Assembly (NCBI GenBank): GCA_023101725.1
Contig: JALJCO010009075.1
Span: 186,001 to 250,000 of the forward strand
DNA: 64,000 nt
Direction of reading: 5' to 3'
Source: Atherinomorus stipes
Taxonomy: Eukaryota; Chordata; Actinopteri; Atheriniformes; Atherinidae
The notes under the pieces: generated by a model
Databases searched by the model: none
What the model was told of the DNA's origin: nothing
Seen by the model: only the letters and a program-made list of their open reading frames with translations
Program-made: the position numbers and the translations under genes
In this document: one piece after another, positions 35,945-48,672 of the stretch
Position numbering within the stretch: the first letter of the stretch is position 1
Layout: the number at the start of each line of letters is the position of its first letter

Positions 35945-36345
35945 CATGCATGTAGAGTTGTGCAGACCCTAAAGGGGGAGTTAAGGAGGCCCAGGGCAAA
36001 ATCCCTGCAAAGCAACTGCCTTCCCTCATGGAGTGTAGGGAGAGAAAGGGTCTGGGGGGGGGCATCCTGGTAGCCAGAGTAACGTCTGCCCATTATTATT
36101 GGGCAAGCACGCTTCAGGACCAGTTCAATCTGGTAAGACATGGCCTCAGTAAGATTATCATTCCACACTGGGCAAGCGTACTCCAGGGTGGGGGGGATGT
36201 ATCCAGTGTAGATGGTGACCATGTCTGCGTGTAAAACACCAGATCTCCTCAGCTTTCTTAGAAAGTGCAGCTTGAAATTAGCTTTCTGTACCATGGCTGA
36301 GACTTGTTGGTTCCATTGAAGGTTTGACTGAATAATAATGGATAT
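35945..36345 (-). mobile_element. Non-LTR retrotransposon reverse-transcriptase C-terminal relic
   Basis: The minus-strand frame contains NLQWNQQVSAMVQKANFKLH, LEYACPVWNDNLT and RRYSGYQDA, the thumb and C-terminal region seen in many Jockey/CR1-type LINE reverse transcriptases (PVW and the GY-ED/QDA motif). Neither the catalytic palm (YxDD) nor an endonuclease is present. The frame is open for about 130 codons of similarity, so it is relatively well kept. The exact clade is uncertain. Confidence 0.72.
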
Positions 36346-37545
36346 TACTGTAGCATGGAAGAGGAGACAAAATTGCTCACATCGGTAAAAACACAAAAAT
36401 GTTTGAGTCCCTAATAGAGGTCTGGGAAACCAGTCCAAGCACAGGGATGGGAATTGGGTTATTTTTTCTTGTAAAACAATCACAAAACTTCAATTTTATA
36501 AATGGCTGGGACAGGAAAACTGCTTTTTCTTTGTCCTAAACATGGACGTTTGTCCTTGTTCCTTAGTAATTACTGGATTCATGAAATATTCAGGCGAACT
36601 GGACAGCGCTGCATCACTTTCAGTATGTTGGTATACCATCAGGAAATATGAGAAGACTTTAAGGACAAACTTGTTTTAAGGTGGGATTGCCTCATTAATT
36701 CAACTTAACTGCTTTCATTTAAATTAGGCGCTGTGATGGACAAGTAATCTGTCCAGGGTGTACTCTAGCTTGCCCTCTATTACACAAATCTAACCTTGAT
36801 AAAGCTGGTGTATGAAATGGATGGATGGATAAATAGATGAATCAAAAATAAGCCTTGTACCTGATATTGGTACAAGGCCATGTATATTTGGTTTGCTCTT
36901 CTATTTTTTTCTCTCATATCATCAAATGCCATGTCTTTTAGTGCCTCTGCCTGTGTGTGCATGTGTGTGTGCGTGTGTCCTTATTCAGGCATGTCTTCAT
37001 TCAGAGGGCTCTTTGACTAGATGCCAGACAGAAGACAAGAGAACCTTGGATAATTAGGCTTCAGAGTAGTCCTGCATGACACCGGATTATGTCTGGGATG
37101 GCTGCCATCTTTTGTGTGTATATGAGTATCTCAGCATTCATAAAACTTAAGTCTATTAAAGTAATAAGTCTTTTTCTCTTGTCAGTCATAATGTTTTAAT
37201 CGGCATTAATGCTGATACATATAATACTCTATTGTGTTGACTTCACTGAACACAGTAAAAAGGCAGTTTTCGTTCTGTAATTTGGTTTGAGTACTTCAGG
37301 ATTATATTTTAAATGTTAAACTTTTACTTTTAACAACACATTTTGCAAAACTGCAAATGTTTTTCAGAATCACAAATTTGAATTCAACATTTGACAGTTT
37401 GCAGACAACAAAACAATGAAAAGATGCCTGTACTATAGTTTGTTTACGTTGCGTTTTCATTTTAAAGCTTACTGACTGTCTGTGCCACAGAGGAATACAC
37501 AATTCTAATATTGAATAATTAATTGTCTTGTGTATTTTTTTAGGG
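36346..37545. other. No gene seen
   Basis: Non-coding; a CAGGGATGGGAATTGGGTT motif at about 36440 resembles a hAT end but no partner was found. Confidence 0.45.
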
Positions 37546-37869
37546 ATGGGACTTTTTGTTGACAAAACGACCGACATTTGACATATGCTCCCCTCGACAA
37601 AAAACAAAACAAAACAAACAACAAAAACAAAGTGTTGACATGTTGAGGGGGCGGGGCTTGTGGGATTTCCAAGTTGCATTTTTTTTTTTTTTTTGGCTTT
37701 TAAGTTGTTACATTTCCTATTTAAATAAACATCATAGAGTGCCACTTTTCCCATAGTGAAATAAAATATTTAGAGTAAAACAAATCCACTTTTTCTAAAT
37801 GGGATTGCTACTTGACCCTCATTCAACTTCACACGTGATGGAGGCGTGTTTGCGTGACAGGCAATGGAG

Positions 37870-38030
37870 TCAACATGGCGGCAGTAGCGAAGAACAAGAG
37901 CAAGGTGTTGGGTAGTTTTTTAAAGGTTGATGATAATATAGTGAGCTGCAAATTGTGGAGCAAGAACGATACTTTTCACGCATCCACGTCAGGGATGCAG
38001 GTTCATCTAAAAAACCATCCCTGGTTTTTT
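37870..38030 (+). pseudogene. hAT-type BED zinc-finger fragment
   Basis: The frame from 37854 reads SKVLGSFLKVDDNIVSCKLW and then HASTSGMQVHLKNHP. This is the layout of the BED finger at the start of hAT transposases (aromatic SKV-FF, C-x2-C, H-T-M-HLK-HP). The second cysteine is replaced by tryptophan and the frame ends soon after, with no catalytic domain downstream. The 5' side may begin near TAGGGATGGGACTTTTTGT at 37542. It is a transposase relic, not a host gene. Confidence 0.62.
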
Positions 38031-39733
38031 TCTTTATTGGAAATAAATATTTGATTAAGTAAAGTATAATCAATGTAACTAAAATATAATTTCAGTTTAT
38101 GTAAAAAGAATAATATAATTTTCAGCATTGGATTTTTTTTCGCAAAACAGTACATACAAAATAATTCATTTAGGGCATCTGTCTTTGATGAATATGCAAT
38201 ATTGCCGGAACTGGCAAAATATTGGGAAGAGAGAATGCAAATAAATCAGTTTTGCACTGGCAATGCGAGACAGATTGTAGTGGCTGTTTTTATGTTCATT
38301 ATATTTAGCACGTCTGGAAAGCAAGTACTGTATTAACTGGCACAACTTTACACACGACTGCAGTGTTTCTAAATCCTGGTCCTCTGGTACCACTGCCCTG
38401 CATGCTTTGGTTCTTACCAGCTCCAGCAGACCTGATGCAAACTATCTGAACCACTCATGTTCTTTGTGAGCATATTACTCACTAATTAATAACTTACTAA
38501 TTAATAACTTTACTTACTAATAAAAATCTTCATTTAAAAACTGCATTTTGTGTTTACTTGTGTTATCTTTGTCTCACATTTGAATTTGTATGATGATCTG
38601 AAACATTTAAGTGTGACTAAATGAAAAAAGTAAGAAATCAGGAAGGGGGCAAACTTTTTTTACACAACACACAACTGTAGATATATTTGATTTATTATAT
38701 ATGTATTCATTTAAAATGTTAGTCAGTGACACATTCAAGTAGGTATTTATTTATTTATCCAATTAGTTAAAAATCACCCCATACAATAAACGGCAAATTT
38801 GAAATTGATATTTTCATTTTACAACTGAGGGGAAAAAAAAATTAAAACAAAAAAAAAAGTCAAATATCCCAACTGGGACATACTCAGATAAAGAACTAAA
38901 AGTAAAAGTAAATTCAACTATATTACGGCTGAATAGATTTACTGCTATTGAACAGCATAAAAACATGGAAAAATGGGTTGACTTCCTTCTAACGCACATG
39001 GAATGAAAAACGATATATGTTAAAAGTTGAAGGGAGATAAAGATGAGCTTATTTCCAGTCTGACCGTGACTGATGTTGCAACCCCCTGCTAATCTGAAAC
39101 CTTTACTCCAAAAAAGCACGAGTGTAATCCTTGTTTTGTTTTGTCTTGTTTTTTTACTCAGTGAGTTCATGGTGATGCCAGACACCCAAATACAGTACTA
39201 TGCTTTCAAGCATAGAAAATGTTTGTTTTTTCCTTTTTTTAACATACTGTACCCCCTTTAAAGGGCAAATTTAATGAACTGTTCCTCAATGGAGCTGCGA
39301 AGAAATCTACCACCCAGGTGTCATGTTCAATATAGTTTCATAAGCAAAAATGTCTTTAAATATTTCTTTTCAAAAGAGAGAGGAAATGAGAAATTTTCAA
39401 GAATGAATAAATCATTTTTTTCTCTGGATGAATAGCTGCTGAAAAAGCTGGATTAGTGGAGAAGAATGAAACTGGCTGCTTGTGGGAAATGAAGAACCAG
39501 GGAGGTAATTGGGCGCCGTCGTGCTACTGTTGTCTCAGCTGCTGCAATACAATCTATGTTTATTTTTTATCCAGTCTCTCTCTCCCCTTTATATCTGTTA
39601 ATACCAACTATGATATATTATGAATATATATTCATGTATTATATTCAGTGCTTTCTGTCAGCTTTAGCTGATAGAAAAATGTAAGGTTCAGCCACAGTGT
39701 TAAAACCACTAAAGTGCTGCAGGTTAATCTTGG
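38031..39733. other. No gene seen
   Basis: AT-rich non-coding; short CTAATTAATAACTTA direct repeats near 38480-38520. Confidence 0.5.
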
Positions 39734-39741
39734 GTTTTCAT

Positions 39742-40688
39742 AAGGGATGTCCAATGTTTATCAGCCGATATTGGCATTAAAACGTGATAACGGAAAATAT
39801 CGGTATCGTTATTTTGGACCAATGTTTTTAAAAGAGAAAACTTTTGTTAGTAAAATCTCACAAGATTTCATTACGGAACAACAAAATCTCATGAGATCTT
39901 GTTCCATTAGCAGCAGTCCAGAATGTAGAAAAGTCCCTGTTATCCTGGAAGAACTTCATATCCCAGCATTCCTTTTAGAGTCATGTGACTACGGTGCAGC
40001 TGCTGCAGACTGAGTTGCTTTTAAGCTGCTTATAATACAGCCATGGAAAAAATTAAGAGACCAAATTTGTCATCATAAATAATGATTATGCAATCAGGTA
40101 CCAACTATGGTTTGAATCGTGTGACTAAAAGAGACAGAAAATAAAATATAGAATGCCTAAAAGCTGTTTTTGGAAGTACAATGCCATAGCTGCTGATGTA
40201 AGAACTTAATAACCAAAATCACTTATCAGGAAAGAATAGAAGGTAAGGAAGGTAAAAATTGCTAGGTATCAGTTCTTAAATTAAACTCTTATGAGCTATG
40301 TTTTTTGTCATTATATTTGTCCAGACAAATGTACTTTTAGAAGTTCCAGGCATTAAAATGACCAATAAATATGAGAAAACAAGGGCGGTCTCTTAATTTT
40401 TTTCCATAACTGTATGTTTGGTTTTAAGTTGTTGGTTATGTTACCAAGTTGTCAGAAACATTATAATCAGCCAAATGTTGGCTAACACGTGCTAGTATCT
40501 GATATCTGGCAACCAGATGTCCAAAATGAACTCCTCTGGTTGAGTTAAGGTTATTTTGTGATCTTTGCTCTCAGAGCAGAGTATAGTTGTATTTCTCTAA
40601 ATATGAGAGATATAAATCACATCGGTACTCGTTGATATTGGATACCGGAGACGGACTATATCAGGAAAAAAAAAAGCCAATACCCCTA
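39742..40688. mobile_element. hAT-type MITE hosting a Tc1-type MITE
   Basis: Ends AAGGGATGTCCAATG and CCAATACCCCTA, flanked by GTTTTCAT (39734-39741) and GTTTTTAT (40689-40696), an 8-bp duplication with one mismatch. The subterminal sequence carries CGATATTGG/CCGATATT-like motifs. A TA-flanked element sits inside. Confidence 0.7.
40038..40412. mobile_element. Tc1/mariner-type MITE
   Basis: Inverted ends CAGCCATGGAAAAAATTAAG and CTTAATTTTTTTCCATAACTG flanked by TA on both sides. 375 bp, no transposase. It is younger than the hAT MITE that contains it. Confidence 0.82.
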
Positions 40689-40696
40689 GTTTTTAT

Positions 40697-41337
40697 TATG
40701 TGAATGCTGCTTTGACATGTACCACCCATCCAAACATTGGTGCAGACTACAGTAGCCCCACAATGCTTAGTGCCGAACATCACGCACCAAGCTCTATGAA
40801 GGGATGAAACAAGATGAAGTAAACGAAAGTCTGCATGGGAGTGACTTTTAATAGCTGAGGAGAGCTCAGAGAAGAGACGGGATGCAATGCAGAAGCTGAA
40901 TTATTCTGTTTAGGGCGGCATGGTGTAAAAACCTGCCAAAGTTGGAGAGTTTAATGCTGTTGTTTGTTTCACTGGTCTTCAATAATAACACAAAGGGGAA
41001 CCAAGGGGTTTCACCAAATGAGGTATATATGTTTCCATTGTACATAAGGATTAATATTTTTATGCGTTATCGTATATTGTTCATGATAACACAACTAACC
41101 TTTCTTAATTTTTCCCAAACATGTCGGTCAACATATTAACATTGTACACAGGGATTTTTACTTCACAGTAGGATTTGTAAATGCTGCCCAATGTGCCATA
41201 TAGGGCAACATTCACAATCACTATTTACAGCTGGATGTCTAAACAGTGTTTGCATGTACATTTATTAACATTGATGGTTGTTTTAATAAAGTTTTCTTGC
41301 ATTTATAGGTTCTGTTTGTGATGCAGTTCATAAATAC
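40697..41337. other. No gene seen
   Basis: Non-coding; GGGCGGCATGGTG at about 40913 resembles a SINE start but has no body. Confidence 0.45.
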
Positions 41338-41341
41338 TGAA

Positions 41342-42365
<1,024 letters not shown>

Positions 42366-42369
42366 TGAA

Positions 42370-43599
42370 GTTAATAGCAAGGACAACTTAGGACCTGCTC
42401 TTGCATCAGCACTGATCCAGAACTGGAGTGAACCAGTTTTAACCATGGAGACAGATTTATTGAGATATTCTGATTAGAGCAGAGTTTTATCAAATAAGAT
42501 CTTCCTCTGACAGAACATCAGATAAAGATGTTTACACTTATCTGGATCCCCTGCGGTTATCACAATGCACCCAAAGCAACGAGATTAATGAGCCGCTGTG
42601 TGCTCGTTTTTGTGAAAGATGTTGGGCTGTAAGCAAATCCTGCAATGTGAAAAATGCTCTCTGCTCAATCTAGATCTTAAAAACATGATTATTTGACTTT
42701 ATTTGCAGCAGTTTATATAATCTGGATAGATTAAACCATAGCTTTTTTTATTTAGTGCCTCAAAAACATTATCAGAACAAGTTGTGTGTATGTATAGCTT
42801 AAAACAATGGTTTATGGTCTACAGAAAATAACCGTGTATCCGTGTTATTAAATCTGCTCTCACCTTCAGCTTTAAATGCAGCAACATTTTGAACATGGTA
42901 GTGCCAGGCACACCCTGCACTTGATGCACCAGTTTGTGCAAAAATCAAGAAAAGTTGCATTGCATTAAGAGATAAAGCCCGCTCCCATTAAAGAGGCCTC
43001 CCGGGGGGAAAGAATTGCAAAATCTGAGGCTTTGAAGACACCCTCATGCAGCGAGATATAACATGATGTAAAAACGTCCAACTTTTATAATAAGTGGAAA
43101 TACTGCTGAAGACTTGCTGTAGCCTGTCACTACTGAAATGTGATTGGCCCTTGTTGAATAGGTTTTTTGAATAGGCCTCAACATCTGTGAGTTGTCCATT
43201 ATCTATAATGATGAAAGCTGCCGTTGTATCTTTAATGGAGACAGGACCAATTAGGGCTGCCGCGCTCCAGGCCGAGTGCAGGCTTGAAATTGTGCTTTTT
43301 AATAATGTGTTTCAGGGCTTCACATCACAACTTAGTGGTGTGTTTCTTATTATGCTCAAATGGAGAAAATGTCACAGAAACTCTGTGATGATGTTGTCTT
43401 CTGTATTGGTTGCAGTGTAATAGACATAGAACTAAGAGACCCCCCCACACCAGCGGAAAACATTCATACAGCAGAAAAGGGGAAAAAGAAATAGAATCAC
43501 TACATTTTTGTACTATACTTACATTTTCTGTCACACATTTCCTCAGAATGTGCCCTATAACATAGAAACAGATTAAATTACATTCACCTTAAAAATAAT
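42370..43599. other. No gene seen; repeat-poor
   Basis: No repeats or exons recognised. 42870-43290 has a balanced composition and short GC patches, as regulatory conserved sequence often does, but conservation cannot be judged here. Confidence 0.4.
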
Positions 43600-44075
43600 C
43601 TAAGTTTCCCTCTGAAAATAAACACTAGGTGTGAGTGAATTTTGTCTCAATCTGCACCTTTGGGCCTCTATTCTCATGTGGTGGTGACTTTGTTTGCTGC
43701 TCCCCCTCCGCCTGACTGTATTTTATTTTTACCCTTTGTTTTTGTTGTTTTCGGGACGTTTCTGAGCAGAGATTTGCGTGTAAATCGCCAGCTAATGACA
43801 GAGCTAAGGGTGTGGCGCTCTGTGAGGATGAAGTCATTGACTGGAGCAGATTCACTTCATTTCTTGGAAAAAAATGGCAGATGCAGCGGAGAAAAGGAAG
43901 TGCCCTTTGGCAAAAATAGCTTTAGATAGTGCACGCTCAAAAACTAGGGTCAGTATTGGTTTGGCTTTCACCTGCTTCCAAGCTTTGAGCGGGAGGCTTG
44001 GACTGAAGAGCGATGCTGCCATTTGGCCAAGGGGAGGGCCACTTGAACAGTGTTGACAAACAGAAGAGGGGAAAA
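43600..44075 (+). repeat. Dispersed repeat family F, copy 2 (coding-like segment open)
   Basis: Aligns with 16697-17205. From 43874 a 60-codon frame reads MADAAEKRKCPLAKIALDSA, then SKTRVSIGLAF and LGLKSDA. The SKTRV-IG-AF and LKSDA layout reminds me of N-terminal segments of uncharacterised transposon-linked proteins in fish, but I cannot name the family. The frame ends without continuing into a domain. Confidence 0.5.
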
Positions 44076-44089
44076 AGAAGAAAAAGAAA

Positions 44090-44200
44090 AGTTACCTTTA
44101 TTTATATAGAACTTTTCACAGACAAAGTTAAAGTGCTTCAGAGTGTATCTTAAAAACAAGAGGAAATACACAAGATAAAATACAGAAAAAAACTCTGGAT
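44090..44200 (-). repeat. L2-like LINE 3' tail, reversed (short)
   Basis: TTTATTTATATAGAACTTTTCACAGAC, then AAAGTGCTTCAGAGTG, the usual reversed tail motif. Confidence 0.5.
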
Positions 44201-44265
44201 TGTACCTTCAATATCTAAAATTCTGTTGAATATCCAGGTATAAATGATGCATACTGTCATCTATA

Positions 44266-44735
44266 CTCACTGGCCACTTTATTTGGTTATTGTAACTCAT
44301 TACATAGAAGCCGCTTAGACTTGTGCTGGAAAGCGGTAATATTGTGGACTGTGTCTTTTATAACGCTTGCATTCAGGCATGCATTCCGGTCTTTTACCTC
44401 AGAGATGTAGCGGACATGTCCCAGTATCAGCTGGACCCCATGTCATATGAGCGGAAACGTTGTAGCACGTCGTTTTGACTGAATGCACAAGAAAATGTTC
44501 CGGACAGAGTGAAAGCGAGAGTGGGGCTGCGCTGACTTTTCTGCAACATTTCCTGATGTCTGGAAGCACCCGGGATGTGATAAGCCCACAAGGAAGCGAC
44601 ATGTTTGAAAAGACGAGACTGTTTAAAGAGCGGATGGACTTTACTGCTCAAATAACGCAATGCAAGTCTGAAAGCGGCTTTAGTCATGTAGACATGGTCA
44701 CGATGACTCACTGAATGGTTCAATTTCAATTTGTT
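44266..44735 (+). mobile_element. Tc1-like end fragment split by element E
   Basis: TACTCACTGGCCACTTTATTTGG (44266-44288) is a recalled Tc1 terminal repeat. After element E the flank CATGTAGACATGGTCACGA matches the leader of the same family as the relic at 26370-27060. No transposase follows. Confidence 0.55.
44308..44680. mobile_element. MITE family E, copy 2
   Basis: Ends AAGCCGCTTAGACTTG and CAAGTCTGAAAGCGGCTT are inverted repeats with TAG immediately outside each (44305-44307, 44681-44683), a 3-bp duplication. Orientation is opposite to copy 1. Confidence 0.68.
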
Positions 44736-45911
44736 TCACTGACAGCTGATTTTTTCCCCTTATTTAATAGGAAGAAAGAACAATTTTGAAGACGACTGTA
44801 CCTATAAGTTGTACTTATTTAATTTATTTGGTCCAAGGCAAAAGTCTGTGCTGATGTTCAGTTTAGCTCATTTTTACCGCAGCCTGATCCTCTTAGATCA
44901 GATAAAACCGTCTCCCAGCATCAGTAACAGCCACACGCTGCCGTTGCTGCTTCACAGCATTACATTTTTCATTAGTTTGGTCACTTCCATGAAGATATTT
45001 CATCTGTGTGTTTCCATTCCTGTCTGATTGTGGTTTGCAGCTGCCAATAAATTTCCTATAAGTACAACCTTACAGTGCTATCACATCACCCCACCTCAGA
45101 GAAGCCACACAACCAAGGAGGCTTCCATGCAGAAAAGGTTTAAGTAATATGAACTTCACCAGGGCTACAAATTGTATTACAGTCTCCATTAGCCTTTTGG
45201 CCTCACGTTTCACAGACATAAGAGCAGGTAGACCACTTACAGGTCAAACATCCAATATCTGATCTGTAAGCACTGATGGAGAGACGCCCTCAGTCAATCA
45301 GTGAGTGCAGACAGAGGCAGCCAAGGATGTAAAGCCACAAAGTGCTCGGAGATAATGAGAAGTGCATTAATGTCTGCTTTACGGTCATGTCAGAGTGAGA
45401 AAAGGAATATATTTATATGGAAAGGGCAAATCAACGATTCTAATTCAGGTTAGCGTATTTTAACCTTGTTGTACAAATTATGAAGCACGCCGGGAGGTTT
45501 TGATAGAGTATTTATTATTAATTAAATAACCCAACCATTGTCCAAATGAAGTGAGCATTAGCTCCATCTGAGCAATCTTTTTTCCTAATATCCTGATTTT
45601 ATATAAGCCTTTTCAAACCTGACTTCCCCTACACCTCGCCTGAATTATGCACACTTAAACCTCCATTTTTGCTACGCTTCACTTTGCAAGGGTTGGCTCA
45701 TGCAGAAAAAAATATGAACATATTATCATATTGTACTATGATCTTATAGAGGTTTACAGCTGCAACATTCCAGACATTCAGATTCATCCTGAAAAGGTTT
45801 TGTTTTGTTTGTTTTGAGTTTTTTGTTGGAGAACCTGCAACTTTTTCCATTTACTATGAGCTGTCTTCATTTATTCCTCACCCGGAACACATATACTGAT
45901 GTTTATACATT
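44736..45911. other. No gene seen
   Basis: Non-coding. Confidence 0.5.
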
Positions 45912-46821
45912 TTAAAGGATAACTTTCTTTTATTTTCAACCTGGGCCCGATTTCTAGGAGTTTATACATGCATTTACTCATCGGTAAAATTTCTGTTTTA
46001 CTTTGACTCCTTCAGACGATATTCAGATTAAGTCTCCCTCCGGCGTATGATGGGAGACGGGGCAGTGGCAGTGGGCCTCTCTATAAGGCATTACTGTATC
46101 TGCAGCAAAACTCCGTCATTTCACCAATATGAATGAATGAACGAGTACAACTGTGCTGCGAGGTCAGAGTTTCATAGATTGCAGTTTGTTGTTGTCTGGG
46201 TAGTTAGCTGCTGTTCTCAGCTGTACTGCAGCGGCTCGCGTCAGGGGGTGCGTGTGGCCTCTAGTGTATGAAAAAAGCCCCCGATAACTAACAGAAAGGT
46301 GAATCTGGACCCACGGAGCATTAGTGCTCATTCATTTGTTTTAAAGTATTGGCGAAATGACGGAATTTTGCTGCAGATTCAACCTAATACAGAGGCTGCC
46401 CCGTCTCTCCCATTTTAAGCTGGAGGGTGACTTAAAGGAATAGTACACCCACAGAATGATGTAACTTTATTTTCCACTTCCCCTCATGGTGAGCAAGACT
46501 CTGGAGCACTTTTTGAATATCTCAAATGCAGCCGGCGATCAGGAAGGCTTCTCGTTCCCCCCCCCAACTTTCATATAATGAAGTTTGCCGGGCTCCGAGC
46601 CAAAAAGGTCCATAAAAGTCCACAAAAACTTGTTAATATTCCTCCATACTGCTCGTCCAATGTAATCCAAGTGTCCTGAGTGAGTGGCGTCCAGAATTTA
46701 CTCGAACCAACATCATTTACTATATTTTTAGAGCCTAAACAGTAGAACATCTTACTTCTGCGAACTGCGCATATGAGCGTTCACGAAACTACGGAAGCCT
46801 CAGCATTCAGAGCCTACTCTG

Positions 46822-48028
46822 GACCGAGGTTATAGTCTTTGGACCCGAAAAACTCAGGACTAAATTATCTAGCTTTATAGTTGATCTGGATGGCATTAAT
46901 TTGGCTTCCAGCACCACAGTGAAGAATCTTGGAGTCATTTTTGACCAGGATTTGTCTTTCAACTCCCATATAAAACAGGTTTCTAGAACCGCCTTCTTCC
47001 ACCTACGTAATATTGCTAAAATTAGGAACATCTTATCTCAGGACGATGCAGAAAAACTAGTCCATGCTTTTGTTACTTCCAGATTGGATTATTGTAATTC
47101 CTTATTATTGGGCTGCCCCAAATATGCCTTGAAAAGTCTCCAGCTGATCCAGAATGCTGCAGCCAGGGTTCTGACTAGAACCAGCAGGAGAGATCATATT
47201 TCTCCAGTTCTAGCTTCTCTTCATTGGCTCCCTGTTAAATCCAGGATAGAATTTAAAATTCTTCTTCTCACATATAAAGCTCTCCATGACCAAGCTCCAT
47301 TATATATTAGAGATCTCATAGTTCCATATATTCCAAGCAGGGCACTTCGCTCTCAGACTGCAGGCCTTTTGGTAGTTCCAAGGGTCTCTAAGAGTAGAAT
47401 GGGGAGGCAGAGCGTTTGGCTATCAAGCCCCCCTATTATGGAATCAGTTACCACTTCAGGTTCGGGAGGCAGACACCCTCTCTACCTTTAAGATCAGGCT
47501 TAAAACCTTCCTTTTTGATAAGTCTTATAGTTAGGGATGGCTAGCCTTCCCTTAGTTAAGCTGCTATAGGTTTAGACTGCTGCGGGACATCCATGATGCA
47601 CTGGGCTCTTCCTCTCCCACCATCTCTGTCTCTCCATGTAGAAACCTGTGACAGTATTGCATCATTAACTGTGTTCTCCTCTCTCAGCAGATCTGGCTGG
47701 ATAACGTTGCAGTGTTTGTTGGTCTCCCTTTCTGTCTTCTCCCCCCCCAGCCGGTCGAGGCAGATGGCCGCCCTACCTGAGCCGGGTTCTGCCGGAGGTT
47801 TTTCCTCCCTGTTAAAAGGGTGTTTTCCTTCCCACTGTCGCCACCCCTCCGTGCTTGCTCAGGATGGGGGATTGGACCGGGTCAAGTCAAGATTCGATCC
47901 AATCTGTTGGTTTCCTTAACTAGGCTATTATGAATCTGACCTGAATTTTTCTGTCTGTTTAAGCGCCCTGAGGTGACATTGTCATGAATGGACGCTATAC
48001 AAATAAAGTTGAATTGAATTGAATTGAA
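46822..48028 (+). mobile_element. 5'-truncated L2-type LINE (inner layer)
   Basis: 1207 bp: reverse-transcriptase C-terminus, 3' UTR with GCGCCCTGAGGTGAC, and a tail of TTGAA/GAATT repeats. TACTCTG occurs on both sides (46815-46821, 48029-48035) and once in the empty site of copies 1 and 3, so it is a 7-bp target duplication. The element was copied from its 3' end, as LINEs usually are. Confidence 0.85.
46823..47534 (+). pseudogene. L2 reverse-transcriptase C-terminal region, one frameshift
   Basis: The frame is open from the insertion edge through TVKNLGVIFDQDLSFNSHIK, SRLDYCNSLLLGCP, LQLIQNAAARVLTR and ISPVLASLHWLPVKSRIEFK. All are conserved blocks after the catalytic palm in L2/CR1 reverse transcriptases. 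Near 47402 one extra base shifts the frame; in the other frame the ending (AFGYQAPLLWNQLP, then FKIRLKTFLFDKSYS, stop at 47532) continues correctly. The catalytic YxDD motif and endonuclease lie beyond the 5' truncation. Only one lesion in about 235 codons indicates a fairly young copy. Confidence 0.83.
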
Positions 48029-48672
48029 TACTCTGCCGATAATACAAGCGTAGAAGAAGAAATTTGCTGTTTACATTGTGCTAAGAGCGACAGAGCTGCA
48101 GACAAACCGGGAGAAACACAAGACGGTCCAAGAGGGGTTGATATTGATTTAAAACAAAGAAAGAAAGAAAAAGAGAACGCGCAATCTCGTCCGCCGCGGC
48201 TTCCGTAGTTTCGTGAACGCGCATCGGCGTGCTTGCTAGAGATGTGATTTAGTACTGTTAAGGCTCTAAAAATCTACTAAATGATGTTGTTTCAAGTAAA
48301 TTGTGGACGCTACCCACTCAGGACACCTGGATTACATTGGACGAGCAGTATGGAGGAATATTGACAAGTTTTTGTGGACTTTTATGGACCTTTTTGGCTC
48401 GGGCACAATCAAACTCCATTCTATGAAAGTTGGGGGAAAACGAGAAGCCTTCCTGATCGCCGGCTGCATTTGAGATATTAAAAAAGTGCTCCACAGTCTT
48501 GCTCACCATGAGGGGAAGTGGAAAATAAAGTTCTGTTGGTGTACTATTCCTTTAATCTAAATAACGTCTGAAGGAGTCAAAGTAATAAATAAGTTTTACT
48601 AGTGAGTAAATGTACATATAAACTCCTAGAAATAAGGTCCAGGTTGAAAACAAAAAGGAAAATATCCTTTAA

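Larger units (their letters stand above)
46436..48551. mobile_element. piggyBac-like long-arm MITE, family A copy 2 (middle layer)
   Basis: Ends AGGAATAGTACACC and GGTGTACTATTCCT are perfect inverted repeats. TTAA stands at both junctions (46432-46435, 48552-48555) and occurs once in the restored family B arm. Arms of about 370 bp match copies 1 and 3. The loop contains an L2 insertion. Confidence 0.85.
45916..48668. mobile_element. piggyBac-like MITE, family B copy 4 (outer layer of a nest)
   Basis: Left end AGGATAACTTTCTTTTATTTTCAAC and right end TTTTCC-ATATCCT are inverted, with TTAA outside each (45912-45915, 48669-48672). Its right arm is cut at TTAA by family A copy 2. Without that insert the two parts total about 640 bp, the same size as copy 1. 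Confidence 0.8.

Noticed and set aside
35941..36483. 180-codon minus frame as a host gene
   Set aside because: The content is a LINE reverse-transcriptase C-terminus; the N-terminal part of the frame is unrelated read-through.
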